Notes under the pieces: generated by a model
The model's database searches: none
The model's input: the letters and a program-made list of their open reading frames with translations, nothing else
Told to the model about the DNA's origin: nothing
Program-made: the position numbers and the translations under genes
Assembly (NCBI GenBank): GCA_016169945.1
Contig: JADLSH010000170.1
Span: 744,001 to 808,000 of the forward strand
Length of the DNA stretch: 64,000 nucleotides
From: Trachythela sp. YZ-2020
Taxonomy: Eukaryota; Cnidaria; Anthozoa; Malacalcyonacea; Clavulariidae
Reading direction: 5' to 3'
Part shown: positions 44,220 through 55,334 of the stretch, one piece after another
Layout of the letters: the number at the start of each line of letters is the position of its first letter
How positions within the stretch are numbered: position 1 is the first letter of the stretch

Positions 44220-45260
44220 TACATGCTTGCAGTAACCCCTCGCCCCAGCTGAACATTGCCAGACATTCCATTCCAAAACATTACTATTGCTAATCTTTTT
44301 TTGCCATGCAAAGGTTGTAGGAGAGTCGGATATCTGCGTTCAAAACAAATTTTTGGCATAGAAAACAAAATTGGATCCTTGGCTCACACCCCTCTTCACG
44401 ACGCAATCAAAGGCTTATCGCCAAATGAAATGTTTTACCTGACGTAATCACTGTGACTTAGGAAACAATATTATTTTGGGAAATTTATTTTGAAAGAATA
44501 AAAAATGGAAATTTTGTTTCAAGAAGAGGAAGCACAGTAGCCATGGCAACACGATAAAATAAACTTCTTTTATGGAGTACAAAACAACAGGTTACAAAAA
44601 CTACAAAAATAATTAAAATATTAGTTGTTTTAGCCATACAAATCTGAGATATATGGTGTAGGTATGTTCTTATGCATTCTATAAGCTTCAAATTAATGCT
44701 TAAATGCAACCTTCCGTTTACTAAAAGTAAAACGTTGCCAAAAGTTGCCTTTTATAAATTAGTTTTTGAAATTAAATCAGTAGAAAATATACAAATTCTC
44801 TCGTGTGAAACGATTTCGCTTTCCTTTTAAGTTGGAACTTTTTGATAGCATAAAATATAGGATATTTTAATTGTGAAAAAATGAAAATCTATGTAAATAA
44901 AACAACATTCTTACGGCTATATCAACAATTTAATATAAGAAACTTGCCATATTTTTTCGACTATCTCTATTTATACTTTTTTATGAAGTATAAACGATAA
45001 ATTTGTTCCGCAGCTTTCCTGAAGTCCCAAAAAGACTTACTCATGTTTTTTTATAATTCGCTCATTCGCTCCTAACAAAGATTAGTGAGATGACCACCCA
45101 TCACACCCATGCGCCCGCAAAACTTGATGAACGTCATGTTATAAAATTAATGCATTTTACATTGGTATTTATGACGTAATTACGGAAAGTGTGTTTGGCG
45201 ATTTGGCATATTATTTTATATCTTAAGAAATATAATCTAAAATTATATATCAATTATTTA
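44220..45260. other. non-coding, AT-rich
   Basis: No gene supported. A short plus frame at 44256-44447 (FLPCKGCRRVGYLRS, ending IKGLSPNEMFYLT) could be an exon remnant. Confidence 0.35.
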
Positions 45261-45263
45261 TAG

Positions 45264-45935
45264 TTTTTACTTATTGTTAATGGACGCTCTGGTGCAACCT
45301 CGAATCATGCTTGCTTGTGGTGCAAAGTGCACAAGACTGAGAGGTACTGTATTATCACGGCCAACATTAATTATTAGCCTCTTCCACAGGCAAATGAAAT
45401 CTGTATGGGTCACAGGTCTAATAAAAACTAAGTATTAGTTTTCTCAGTACACATGCAGTGATCTGCACAGAGAGGTGGAGGAGGCTAAGTAGGCCAAAGT
45501 GCAGTGTTGCAATATCATAAATTGACTAATTATTTTGGACAAAAATCTCAACTGGTCATATGCTATGTTAGTAAACCTGTATACAAATATTTCAAGATAG
45601 CACAATTCTAAAGTTCTCAAATCATTAACAATTTGCATAGCATCGCCTTTTTCTATGGACAGTGGGCTTGGTCATTGTCATTATATTCTTTATTAAACTG
45701 GATAATTGGATTAAGTAACCTTCAATGCATAATTTATAATTTTATACAACAAGTTTAACTATCCTGAATTAATTTACTGCTATATTTCATTTAGATGGAT
45801 ATGTCAAAATCTTTAGACACATACAACAAACCACCAATGGCTTTCACTGAGAACGACATAGATAAATATGTGTCTGAACACAAATTTTGCTTCGTTGAAA
45901 CTCCACTCTTAAAGATCCCATTAGACTTGGATCAA
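45264..45935 (+). pseudogene. two-exon fragment of an unidentified element gene, cut by LINE B
   Basis: Exon 45264-45343 (after TTTATAG; donor AG|GTACTG) reads VNGRSGATSNHACLWCKVHK, with a CxxC. Exon 45795-45935 (after TTTAG) reads MDMSKSLDTYNKPPMAF and VETPLLKIPLDLDQ. The pair N-x-A-T-S-N-x-x-C-x-W-C-K-x-H-K followed by W-D-M-S-K is familiar from large uncharacterised transposon-type proteins of cnidarians and sponges. The junction suggests loss of one base. The second exon stops where LINE B begins. It might belong with the coiled-coil protein at 43003-44218 as one gene. Confidence 0.45.
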
Positions 45936-46208
45936 GTCGGTCTCTCTAGAGTCCGAGGGATCGAGCGCGCCGAGAAGCAGCGGGAAAGTTTGAGGGAGAG
46001 ACAGACTTGGCTCACCTGCAAGCGTCGTTGTCTGAACTTTGCCCTTGGTCACGGAAATCTGAGACTTTGATCTTTTGTAACCAGCTGCGGGATTTCCCCT
46101 GTTAATTCTTATCAAGTCAACTATGGGTTATATTGCTTATATTCATATACCTATCAAGTTTTACCCGAGACTTGTCCCAATCCACACCCGCTGATCTCAA
46201 CTGAAACT

Positions 46209-46439
46209 TTGTACGTGTCACAATTGTTGTCTAATCGAAATATTAACGAATATTCTCATTGTCATATCTCCCGTCGCTCAACCTCTGCCAAGCCTCTCTC
46301 CTCAGATAGGAAATTAATTTGTGGACTTCATATTGCCATGAACTTCTCCATTTCAATTATTCTAATATCTCTATCTAATGACATCGCAACCAATCCTGGT
46401 CCTGACTACAGCATTTTAACATCACCACCTAACGTGTGA
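46209..46439 (+). CDS. LINE B N-terminal frame with 2A-like motif
   Basis: Ends with NFSISIILISLSNDIATNPG then P at 46380-46403. The usual D-x-E-x-NPGP has alanine where glutamate is expected, which may weaken peptide-bond skipping. A hydrophobic stretch precedes it, as in many retrotransposon 2A regions. A stop follows at 46437-46439, before the endonuclease, whose frame begins near LYQNVRSLKAN at about 46480. Confidence 0.6.
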   Translation: MYVSQLLSNRNINEYSHCHISRRSTSAKPLSSDRKLICGLHIAMNFSISIILISLSNDIATNPGPDYSILTSPPNV

Positions 46440-46479
46440 GGACTAATCAACCCCATAACCCGTTCTTCATGTAATGTTT

Positions 46480-47382
46480 TATATCAGAACGTCAGAAGTC
46501 TGAAGGCAAATTATCATAACTCTGGAACTAATTGCATCGTGAATAAGCTATCCTGTCTACATGACGTTGTCTATGGCAACAGTATAGATGTGATTGCTTT
46601 GGTGGAGACTTGGCTCTCTAGTCATGTGCGTGATGATGAAATCTTACCGGTTGGGTACAACATAATTCGTAGAGATCGTCAAACTGGTAAACGGGGAGGT
46701 GGTGTTCTACTTGCCGTGAGAGATTCAGTCAAAACTTAACCTTCTGGTTTCATTTCCGACACATTAGAACTTGCATCTGTTGTCATTAACTCCTCGTCCA
46801 GTAAAGTACTAGTTGCTGTCTGTTACCGTCCACCTGACTCCACCATTGATTTTATCCATGATCTATCTTGATCTATCATGATATCAAGATTCACAATTCA
46901 GAGATGTTGTTCTAATTGGTGATTTTAACTACCCTAACATCCAATGGTCTAATGGTTCAGGTTTCTCTACCTTAAGTTCTGAAATTGGTTTCATTGACAT
47001 TGTCTCTGAATTTAGTTACCTACAATTGATCAACTCTCCTACCCGCGGTAACAATCTTATCGACCTGGTTTTAACTACAAACGAACATTTGACCAGCAAC
47101 TTCGAAGTTACTGATGATGACTCCATCTCTCTGCACTCTGATCACAAAGCAATATTTTTCAACTTAAAACTCCATCATCAACCTAAACAATCCTCTGAAC
47201 ATATAGTATATGATTACTCTAAGGGTGATTTCGTTGGCCTCGTTAACTGTCTTAGGAACACTCCACTAGTAGATATAGTCCTCAACGAAAGTCACGACGT
47301 TAATCTTGCCTGGTCAAAGTGGAAAAACGCTGTAGACTATTTCATTCCACCCGCTTGCCGCTGTAGACTATTTCATTCCTAA
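46480..47382 (+). pseudogene. LINE B endonuclease, broken
   Basis: LYQNVRSLKANYHN, then VVYGNSIDVIALVETWLSSH and IIRRDRQTGKRGGGVLLAVR; stop at 46737-46739; then VLIGDFNYPNIQWSNG and NSPTRGNNLIDLVLTTNE to SLHSDHKAIFF. These are the active-site strands (N, E, GDFN, SDH) of the endonuclease fold. There is a tandem duplication of ATCTATC(T/A)TGAT near 46857-46880 and a repeat of CCGCTTGCCGCTGTAGACTA near 47349-47367. Confidence 0.75.
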
Positions 47383-47499
47383 AACAAAGCTCAAGCGTTC
47401 ATTCACCCCTCCGTACATCACCAAGGATATTTTGCGTCAGTCTTTATCTCCGATTCCGACACTAGTTCTTCACCTCTCATCTCTCCTAACTCAACATCT

Positions 47500-48409
47500 A
47501 ACTCTCTTGACTCATTAACTATATCTGAATCCGATGTTCAGTCTTTGTTGTTCAATTTGTCACCCTCTAAGGCTACTGGTCCTGACAGTATACCAGCTTA
47601 TGGTAGTGAGATCTGGGCACCTCAAGGATCGTCACACGATCTTGCGATCCTCGAGGGTGTTCAAAGATGTGCTAGCAAATTCATCCTTCATCTCAAAGAC
47701 GCTTTTGCTCAGGATATCCCGCAAATGCAACCCTCCAACTCATTCCTACTTTCTTAACAACGAACCAGTCAAGAGCATATCTAGCCAAGTAGACTTGGGT
47801 TTGGTTATTAGCAACGACCTAAAGTGGTCCCCACACATAGCCAGCTGCACTGCAAAAGCCAATCATATGCTTGGTTTCTTTAATAGGAATTGAACCCAAA
47901 TGACTGATATTCGTTGCCGTAGGCTTCTTTATCTTGCTCTCGTCCGATCTCATCTGTCTTATGGTAGTGAGATCTGGGCACCTCAAGGATCGTCACGCGA
48001 TCTTGCGATCCTCGAGGGTGTTCAAAGACGTGCTAGCAAATTCATCCTTCAGGATTATGAGTTGTCATATCCTGAATGTCTTAAGAAGCTTAATTTACTT
48101 CCGATATCCTACTGGCTTGAACTAAAGGATCTCGTCTTCTTTTTTAAATGTAAACAAGGTCTCTTCGACCTAGACATCTCCTCTTTCGTCACTTTTTCTT
48201 CTCACAGCACGTCTCGCACCCGTTCAAGCAAGGACAACTTGCTTCAAGTTAACCATTGCAGGACGTCTCTCTATAGAAACTCTTTTTTCAACCGAATTGT
48301 CCTTCTCTGGAACAATCTCTCTCCCACCATTCGTAATAGTTCATCCGTTTCCTCCTTCAAACACAGGCTGTTTATTACTCTTCTCTACTACACTCATCTT
48401 TCGATGTAA
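47500..48409 (+). pseudogene. LINE B RT stub and C-terminal region
   Basis: LLFNLSPSKATGPDSIPA (start of RT) is joined directly to YGSEIWAPQGSSHDLAILEG, a C-terminal segment, with the RT palm deleted. The frame then shifts to NNEPVKSISSQVDLGLVISN and KANHMLGFFNRN. After a stop, the same YGSEIWAPQGSS...GVQRRASKFIL segment occurs a second time (47957-48055), in its proper place before SYPECLKKLNLLPISYWLEL and SFFNRIVLLWNNLS. A 100-bp piece of the C-terminus has therefore been copied upstream over the deleted RT. Confidence 0.8.
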
Positions 48410-48692
48410 ACAGAATGCGCACTTGGAAGCCCTTCTGTTCTAAGTGCCGCTCTTTCAACTTAAGCTGTTGTTCCTAATTCGTCATGTCTTCTGTAAATTG
48501 TATATTTGTTCTCGTCTTTTTTTATGTATGTTATGTTTGTTTTCATTAAGGTCGGTCTTCACATGGGACTACTTGTGTCCTGTTGACCTTACCTTCAACC
48601 ATATATTTATTTATTCAAAGTTGTTTTTTCTCTAATGTAATAGTTTTAGTTCTTTCACATTTATGTATGGTTGTAAAGTTAATAAATAAATA

Positions 48693-49160
48693 AATCAGTT
48701 TTGGGAAAACCAGAAGGAACTTGTTATCAAGAAAACCAAGGAAGCATGTATCAGCAGTCAAAACCCAGTGGATGACTAGTCCATTAGCACCATAAGATTG
48801 CAACTGCTGAGCTGTTTGAAAATACAGTAACTACCAGACTCAGTTTAACATGTAAAGTAAACGTAAAGAAAACTACTAACATAAAAAAAATAGCTACCTT
48901 ATACAGGGTTTCTCAAAACAGACAATGCACAATTAAGAAATTATGTTCAGGAGATTCAATTAAACTTCATTAACAAAAACATACCAAGTTTCGAAGTAAA
49001 AACCGGAACTGGAAAGAGTAACTAATTACTGATACACTGTAGTCCACCTTGTTTAAATGGTAGGAAAATTATATTAAAGTGTTAATAAAAACAAACTAAA
49101 AATGTACAGTAGTGCTATAATTTTACAAATTATTTAGAAATGTACTAGTGTTAGTCATGC
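48693..49160. other. no clear gene downstream of LINE B
   Basis: On the minus strand, 48810-48693 reads SYGANGLVIHWVLTADTCFL and GFLDNKFLLVFPKL, which could be an exon, but no reliable splice pair or family was found. The rest is AT-rich. Confidence 0.3.
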
Positions 49161-49167
49161 TAACTCA

Positions 49168-50571
49168 TTAAGCAACCACTTCTAAGGACAACTTTTCCTG
49201 GTAGGCCCTTGGTGCCTCTGTAATGCTTTGCTTTTTAATAAATCCCTTTGGGAACCAGGAGATGAAGTGCTTGACCTTAACAGGATAATTTATTTTGGTA
49301 CCCTGTCCATGTTGGTCTAAAAAGCTATCCCACTGACTTGGCTGAAAGAAAAACTGCTCCAAAAAATCATCTTTCTCTAATACCCTCCACTTTCCTTGCT
49401 GATAGCCTTTACTTCCAAAAAGATACAAATACACATCTTGCCTAAACTCTACAGCTAAGGTCTTGCGCACCTTTGAAGCCTTCAACGCATAAGCTACAGC
49501 TACTTTCAGACGACTCACTTCATGAAGAACCACATCTCTATCTGGTGTAGGATTTTCGAAATACCTACAGAACACATGTTGCAATGAGTCACATATTATA
49601 CAATATCATGCACTGATGCACAGGTTAAGGTCCTGTATCTATTTTTGCAAGATGCAACAATTTCTACCAAAAATATGACAAATATCAGACTACTTAAATC
49701 TTATTTGCTTGGTATTAAATTGAGCACATACTTCAGACATTCATAATTAAGATGTCTTTGTGGTTCCCATGTCGCCTCAAATGCACTATAGTTAGTCCAC
49801 TTTATCAGATACTCTGTCTCCTTTATCAAAGAAAGTGTTATTAATTAAAGTATTCAGAACTGAAGACTGAAGGCAACAACAAAAGCTAAACAATGTGCTA
49901 CCCACATAAATCATAAGAAATGATGTGCAGGACAATATTAATCAATATAAATAAAAGTGCTATCGAATTATAGTCAACTCGGCCCACTTGCCAACTCGGC
50001 CCAATACACATGTCTCAGCTATTTTTGTTTACATCATCCTAGCAAACAGTGCTAAATGTCATCGCAAACATTAGCCTTATAAAAATATTCTCCAAAATGG
50101 AATCCCGTTATTGGAGAACTAATCTCTGTGTGGTAATTCCAGCCATGTAGTATATTTTGTATCTAATTTTATGTAATAGAGTGTATTGTGTTCAATGGCA
50201 AAATCTGTAAAATAAAAATAAAATATCAGCGTTGTGTAGTCATCACATTTAGATACTGTGCTATCGTCTCTATTAACAGTATTCTGAAAATATTAAAGCA
50301 AGAAGCCGCAACGGAAAAACAACATTTCAATCAATTAAATGTACTATAAACATGTTTATAGATTGTTGTCTGTTGAGTAAATATACACTCTTAAGTCCAT
50401 ATTCTTTGATCGGCGACTTGTTATCACCCTCTCTACATGAAATAACCGCCCATTATATAATGTTCTTTTCCTTTTATTCCTCCTTGATTCGTCCTTGTAA
50501 AAATCAGCGCTTGAAAGTTTCTTTAAATCTCTAAAAAATCCTGCAGAGTGTGATGAGCGTTTGGCAGCCAT
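49168..50571 (-). CDS. three-exon chromodomain protein, module B
   Basis: Minus-strand exons 50571-50389, 49820-49732 and 49564-49168 join in phase to a 222-aa protein. It starts MAAKRSSHSAGFFRDLKKLS with a basic stretch (RRNKRKR); the chromodomain spans the exon 1/2 junction (RLFHVERVITSRRSKN, then ETEYLIKWTNYSAFEATWEP and QRHLNYECLKYFENP), with the aromatic-cage positions F/Y, W and W/Y present. Exon 3 adds a 120-residue tail with RKTLAVEFRQDVYLYLFGSK and WDSFLDQHGQGTKINYPVKV. Splice signals are good (GTATGT; CTGTAG). Chromodomains bind methylated histone tails, so it could guide or anchor an element on chromatin. It is divergent from the HECT gene, with 432 bases between the two starts. 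I infer it belongs to the module; it could be a host gene. Confidence 0.72.
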
Positions 50572-51003
50572 CTTGAAAAATATACAGGTTTACGGCAAAT
50601 GCCGAAAGTTGTAGAGTGATCGACGGAGTTGCACACCCCCCTGTTCATGTCCAAAATTTCTCGCCATGATGACCCATTTCTCTTGGCTGGGAACTTTCTG
50701 CAGGTGACCTTTTGCTTCATATAAAAAGGACTGTACATGGATGTACTATACTCTATTAAACTATATTCATTAAAACACAACAGTAAATTTTATAGATCAG
50801 TGATTACAACAACCAATTTGAAACTATATAATAAGTACACCAAGTATTCATGACTCAGAAACTCGGAGGATTGCAGACTCTGTTTGGATGCTCGCATTGC
50901 ATCAAAGTCAGGAATCAAACACCATTTATATTTAATAAATGTAAATATTATACGATTCTTCTATTATTTTTATATCAAAAATAGAAAAAAGAAATATTTA
51001 GAT
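50572..51003. promoter_or_regulatory. shared divergent promoter region (inferred)
   Basis: The 432 bases between the start codons of the chromodomain gene (-) and the HECT gene (+). No core motif is clear; the position suggests a bidirectional promoter. Confidence 0.35.
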
Positions 51004-54000
51004 ATGTTTTGCTCTGGTTGTGGAAGTGGTTTAGAATCTTCAACTAAATTTTGTTCCTCCTGCGGGCAAAAGGTTGTAGCAACAAGCGAAACTTCGTCTT
51101 CGTCCAAAAATACAAGTCACTTGTCAAATGAGCCATCAAGTGGACCAAAGACACCGAAGTGTCTCACTTTTGAACAGTATGCAGCCAAAAAAAGTGACGA
51201 GAGATCTACACATTTTAGAAAACCATCAAAGACAAAAGCAAAGTCGAAAGAGGCGGAACCTTTCGCATTAATAAACATTGGCCAAATGAAATATGTTAGC
51301 TTTGACACGACAACTCCTGTTCGAGGAAAATCAATGCCATTACAAGTAAACAAAGACGCCCAATATGCGGAAGTATTCTCTCAGGCGTTGACGAAGCGGG
51401 AAGCTCATGACAAATCATTTGATACTAAATTGAGTTGGAAACTAGTTTACCCTGATGGTCAACTTTCTTCAACCCTTCCGGGTCAGTCGACAGAAGAATT
51501 TACTGTACGGAAATACAAAGAAGACCTAGGGACACCATACAACCGAATCACGTTATATTTGTGCCCAGAAGAACCAGACCTCCATTCACATGAATGCAGT
51601 GACGAGGATGAGTTTGACATTGAAAATGTTACTAGTACTAAGAATATTAGGTAATAAAGAGAGTGGACATTATTTATGGGGATGGGGTTGGTAAATGGAG
51701 AAAACAACGGGTGTCCCCCTTGAAGGTTGTCACTTCTTGTGATGGAAGCGCTTTCCTCATGAAAGATGAGTTATTATTATTGAAGATTGAAGGCAAACTG
51801 CAAACATTTAGCCCTCCCCTGATAAAAATTAAAACTTTTACACCATTTGGTAGCCCGAAAATGCCATTTCCTGCATTCTGGGCCTTCAAATTTATTCTAA
51901 AATTTGTGCTATGTTACAGAATACAGGAATGCTAATATATTCTCTTGAATTAATGCGCGAATCAAATCGAAACCTTGACATCCCCCTGGGCATACCTCCG
52001 GGAATTTGGATTTTTAAGTTTTGGTCAAGTAAATTTTCTGCATATATTTGTAATTCCCGTTCAAATACACCACGTATTGGGGAAAATTGGAGTTCAAAGA
52101 CCCCACCCCATGTACGAATTGGAAGCAACAGTATTTCATAATTTTGGAAGTAAACACAAAAAAAATTGTGGAAAAGAACAGGTTTTGTTTCTTTTTATGT
52201 ATTGTGATGGAGTTATTAATAAATTATATTAAACAATTAATGTCCTTTTTGAAATTCATTTTGACTTCATGAGCCAAGCGATATTTAATAATTGTTCTTG
52301 ATAATAAAAAAATCATACAAATTGATGTATAATTTTATTAAACATTATAAAAATCATACTAAATGCGTTGTCGACGTTGATTTAAAGCGGCAGTATCACT
52401 GAAATCTACTGTCATTGAAGCCATATTGGATTTCAGCACACGTGTTTAAAAGGAAACTTCAAATTCCCGACCCCTTAGCAAAGTCCCCACCTTCCAATTG
52501 AAAAAAGTTCAAATTCCCGCCTTCTTAAAATACTAAATTCCCGAGGTATGCCTGGGGGGATGTCAAGGTTTCGATTTGATTCGTGCATAACTAGCCTTTC
52601 ATTTTCATTAGAAAAAGGATGAGATGTGACGTCACCAATCAAGATTCCACCCTCCACAGGTAATCCAGGCCTAACTATATAATTGAAAGCGAATTATTGC
52701 AGCAGCGAGAGAGCTTAGGGACTAGACTGATGTAAAATTAAACTATGTAAAGATCATCATGTATAGTGATATACTACAGTACCAGACCAGAACAGTCTGT
52801 AATTTTTGAATGACTCAATGACGTCGCCTTTCATATTTTTTACTTATAGTGATATTGCTAAGAGTTGCAATGAAATCAGTTCTGAAAAAAAATCTGTAAA
52901 CGTACAACTTGATGATGCGTCCACTTCAAATAATAGTCTGCTTGGTAACAGTGATTCCTTCTGGTCCAGTACATGGCTTCCTGGTAATGATGATTTGCTG
53001 TACGCATCATTGGTTTTTGATGAGCAAAGCCATTGGAGTGATTCAGACAATGAAAATGTCCATGCAGAACATGTAGAAGATAATGAAGTTAATAATGATC
53101 TATCACTGCAAGACGTACTTGTAGAACTAAATAGAAAGGTTAACCCTAATCAAATATCTAAGTTTAACATAAGCAGAAGTCACCTTTGGGAAGGAGCCCT
53201 TAGGGGTCTGTGTAGAAAGTCGTTTTCTCCATCATATAAGGTGTCTGTTAAGTTTACAGATGATGTTGGGAATGCTGAGGGTGCGGTTGATTTAGGGGGC
53301 CCAATGAGGGAATTTTTTACCCTCATTATGGAGTGGATGGTAAGTTCACAGTTGTTTTGTGGTAGCGAAAGAGATAAGTATTTGACTAGTAATGCTAATT
53401 ACCTTACTAATGACTATTACTTCTATGCTGGTGAGCTTATTGCAATGTCATTAGTACATGGTGGTCCAGGTCCAAGGTGCTTTGGTGATCCTTTGTACGA
53501 TGCCTTGACGAAAGGTGTACTTAAAGCTGTTGTTAATGTGGAAGATGTATATGATGTTGAATTGCAAAATTCTCTTATTGCGTTTCAACAGTCGAAGAAG
53601 CTCAAAACCTTATTGCAAATAGCAATTTAGAAACCATTTTAGATCTTGCTGGAACTCTTCAAGTGCTTCGATCAACAGAAGATATTCTTAATGTTGTCAA
53701 AAAAACTGCTCACTGGTTTGTTTTAGAGAGGGTTCAAGCTTCCTTGGAACGTTTTAAAGCAGGTCTCAATGTTCTTGGTGTTTTTGATGTTATGTGTATG
53801 CATCGCGAACAGTTTCGAGATGTATTTTGCTATTCAAATAGTGCTTTTAGTGCTGAAACATTTGGTTCTCTCTTTTCTATTCTGCGAAGCGACGAAGGTT
53901 CTAATACATGTGCAAGGTTTAGTTCTGTCCCATTGGAATGACTTCCTTCAGGATGTGGAGGAGACGGTGATAGACGGGTTAACGTTTTCTGACATTCTTT

Positions 54001-54218
54001 TCTTTGCCACGGGATGCAAAGATCTCCCTCCTCTTGGATTAGCTATGGAGTTAGGTTTTCTTCATGCACCAGAAAAAAATGGTTTGCAATCTAAATTGCC
54101 AAAGGCTAATACTTGTGCATGTAAATTATACTTACCAGTGAACCATGACACATATGATGAATTCAAACAGGATATGACATTAGCTCTTCTTAACACGAAA
54201 GGCTTTGGTTATGCATAA
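51004..54218 (+). pseudogene. module B HECT-domain E3 ubiquitin ligase gene
   Basis: Exons 51004-51650 (donor AG|GTAATA) and 52850-54218 (acceptor CTTATAG) join in phase (AG|T GAT ATT). The protein starts with a zinc ribbon, MFCSGCGSGLESSTKFCSSC, then basic and acidic linkers. The HECT domain begins with ISRSHLWEGALRGLCRKSF and has AVDLGGPMREFFTLIM, LVHGGPGPRCFGDP, and the catalytic-cysteine loop KANTCACKLYLPVNHDTY ending NTKGFGYA. I start at 51004 because the zinc ribbon begins there, although the frame is open upstream to 50884. Two one-base-type frameshifts, at about 53595 (before VEEAQNLIANSN) and 53923 (before VLSHWNDFLQDVEE), break the HECT domain, so the copy is likely dead unless these are sequence errors. 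Confidence 0.8.
51952..52588. mobile_element. MITE-like inverted repeat in the module B HECT intron
   Basis: Arms of about 55 bases (51952-52007 and 52535-52588) are nearly perfect complements, including ATCAAATCGAAACCTTGACA and GGCATACCTC; further inward similarity is weaker. It lies in the 1.2-kb intron between the two HECT exons. Target duplication not resolved. Confidence 0.65.
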
Positions 54219-54229
54219 TTGCTAACTAG

Positions 54230-55330
54230 TACCGTATGCCATTTAGTCTTGATAGTTCATGTTTTATTAGTTATGTTAGATACATACATTATATGTAAAG
54301 TACGTGTGATATTCTTATTTTAGAAATACGTACAACGTGGCAGAGACTTAACTGCTTATATTTAAGTTTGTAAATAAATATTATTGTGTTGTGTTTCTTA
54401 GACTATGTGCACACGGGCGTCGTTTTCAAGCGTTTTCAAAAACGTTTTCATCTCTTTTATCGTTTTGACGTCCTGTTCACGCGCTCTAAGGGAAATATTC
54501 TCAACATATTAAATTAGCTCCAACTTCTGTCGTAAATTGATAGACAGTGTTTTTATCCGTTTTTGTTTGAAGACAAAAATGAAAAACGTTTGAAAACGTT
54601 ACCGTGCGCACGTGGTCTTACTATATCCTGCATGTAATAATGGAAGACATTCATAATTACATTTTTGCAAATGTATTGTGACTGAATTAATGTATATGCT
54701 GCATATTGAAAGCATTTTGAACAAAGGATAAAGGTCAAAACAAAGGAAGTGACCAGTTCACAGTCAAGCTTTCTCAGGAGGCTATTCTGAAAATTACTCG
54801 AAAACATTCATGCCAGCCTGTGACAAAATTACAACGTATTTGAGAAATTATTTTGCTAATAACTGCAAAGAATAAATGGTAATTCGCATTGGTTGTGGTC
54901 CTTAGTCAGCTTGACTACGATCTGATTTAAATTCACTGCCCTGGCTTAAACATAAAGAATTTCAATTTTATCCAAAACAAGAAGTTTAATCGGCTAGGAT
55001 TTGTGTACGTCAGTAGTGTAATTATAGTCGTGCTGCAATAGCACTGCTCTTAATTGCTTTTCTAGTCCTCTGCTTTACTGTAAGAACTGGCGTACAAAAC
55101 GACCGACTGTGGGACCATAATTTCTCCAGAGAGTATAAAGAAGTATAAGACCGAAGTTTTCCAGTCTATGAAGTTTTCATCAGTATGTTCCAACTGGCAC
55201 CAAGGATTTTTGTTTCAATTTCAAAATTGATAATATTGAAATTGTTGCATTCAGACTGACTCTCTGCCATGTCCCTCTAGCATCCAATGTCATTGAACTG
55301 CAGAAAACTTTGAAATGACATGACATATCA
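54230..55330. other. spacer between HECT and integrase of module B
   Basis: No gene. A region around 54410-54600 has inverted AAAACGTTTTCA words (ACGTTTTCAT near 54445, ATGAAAAACGTTTGAAAACG near 54580) and GTGCACACGGGCG / CCGTGCGCACGTGG flanks at 54406 and 54602, suggesting a small palindromic MITE of about 200 bp. Confidence 0.45.
54405..54616. repeat. small palindromic repeat between the two module B genes
   Basis: ATGTGCACACGGGCG at the left and CGTGCGCACGTGG at the right, with AAACGTTTTCATC and ATGAAAAACGTTTGAAAACG further in, form imperfect inverted halves. Probably a MITE; borders are approximate. Confidence 0.45.
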
Positions 55331-55334
55331 CATA

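Larger units (their letters stand above)
45936..48690 (+). mobile_element. 2A-type non-LTR retrotransposon (LINE B), rearranged
   Basis: Begins right after an exon at 45935 and ends in an AATA-repeat tail (48676-48692). It holds a leader (45936-46250), a 2A-like N-terminal frame, an endonuclease (46480-47380), a stub of RT and the RT C-terminal region (47760-48409). The central RT with its catalytic FADD box is missing. It resembles LINE A in order but not closely in sequence. Target duplication not identified. Confidence 0.8.
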
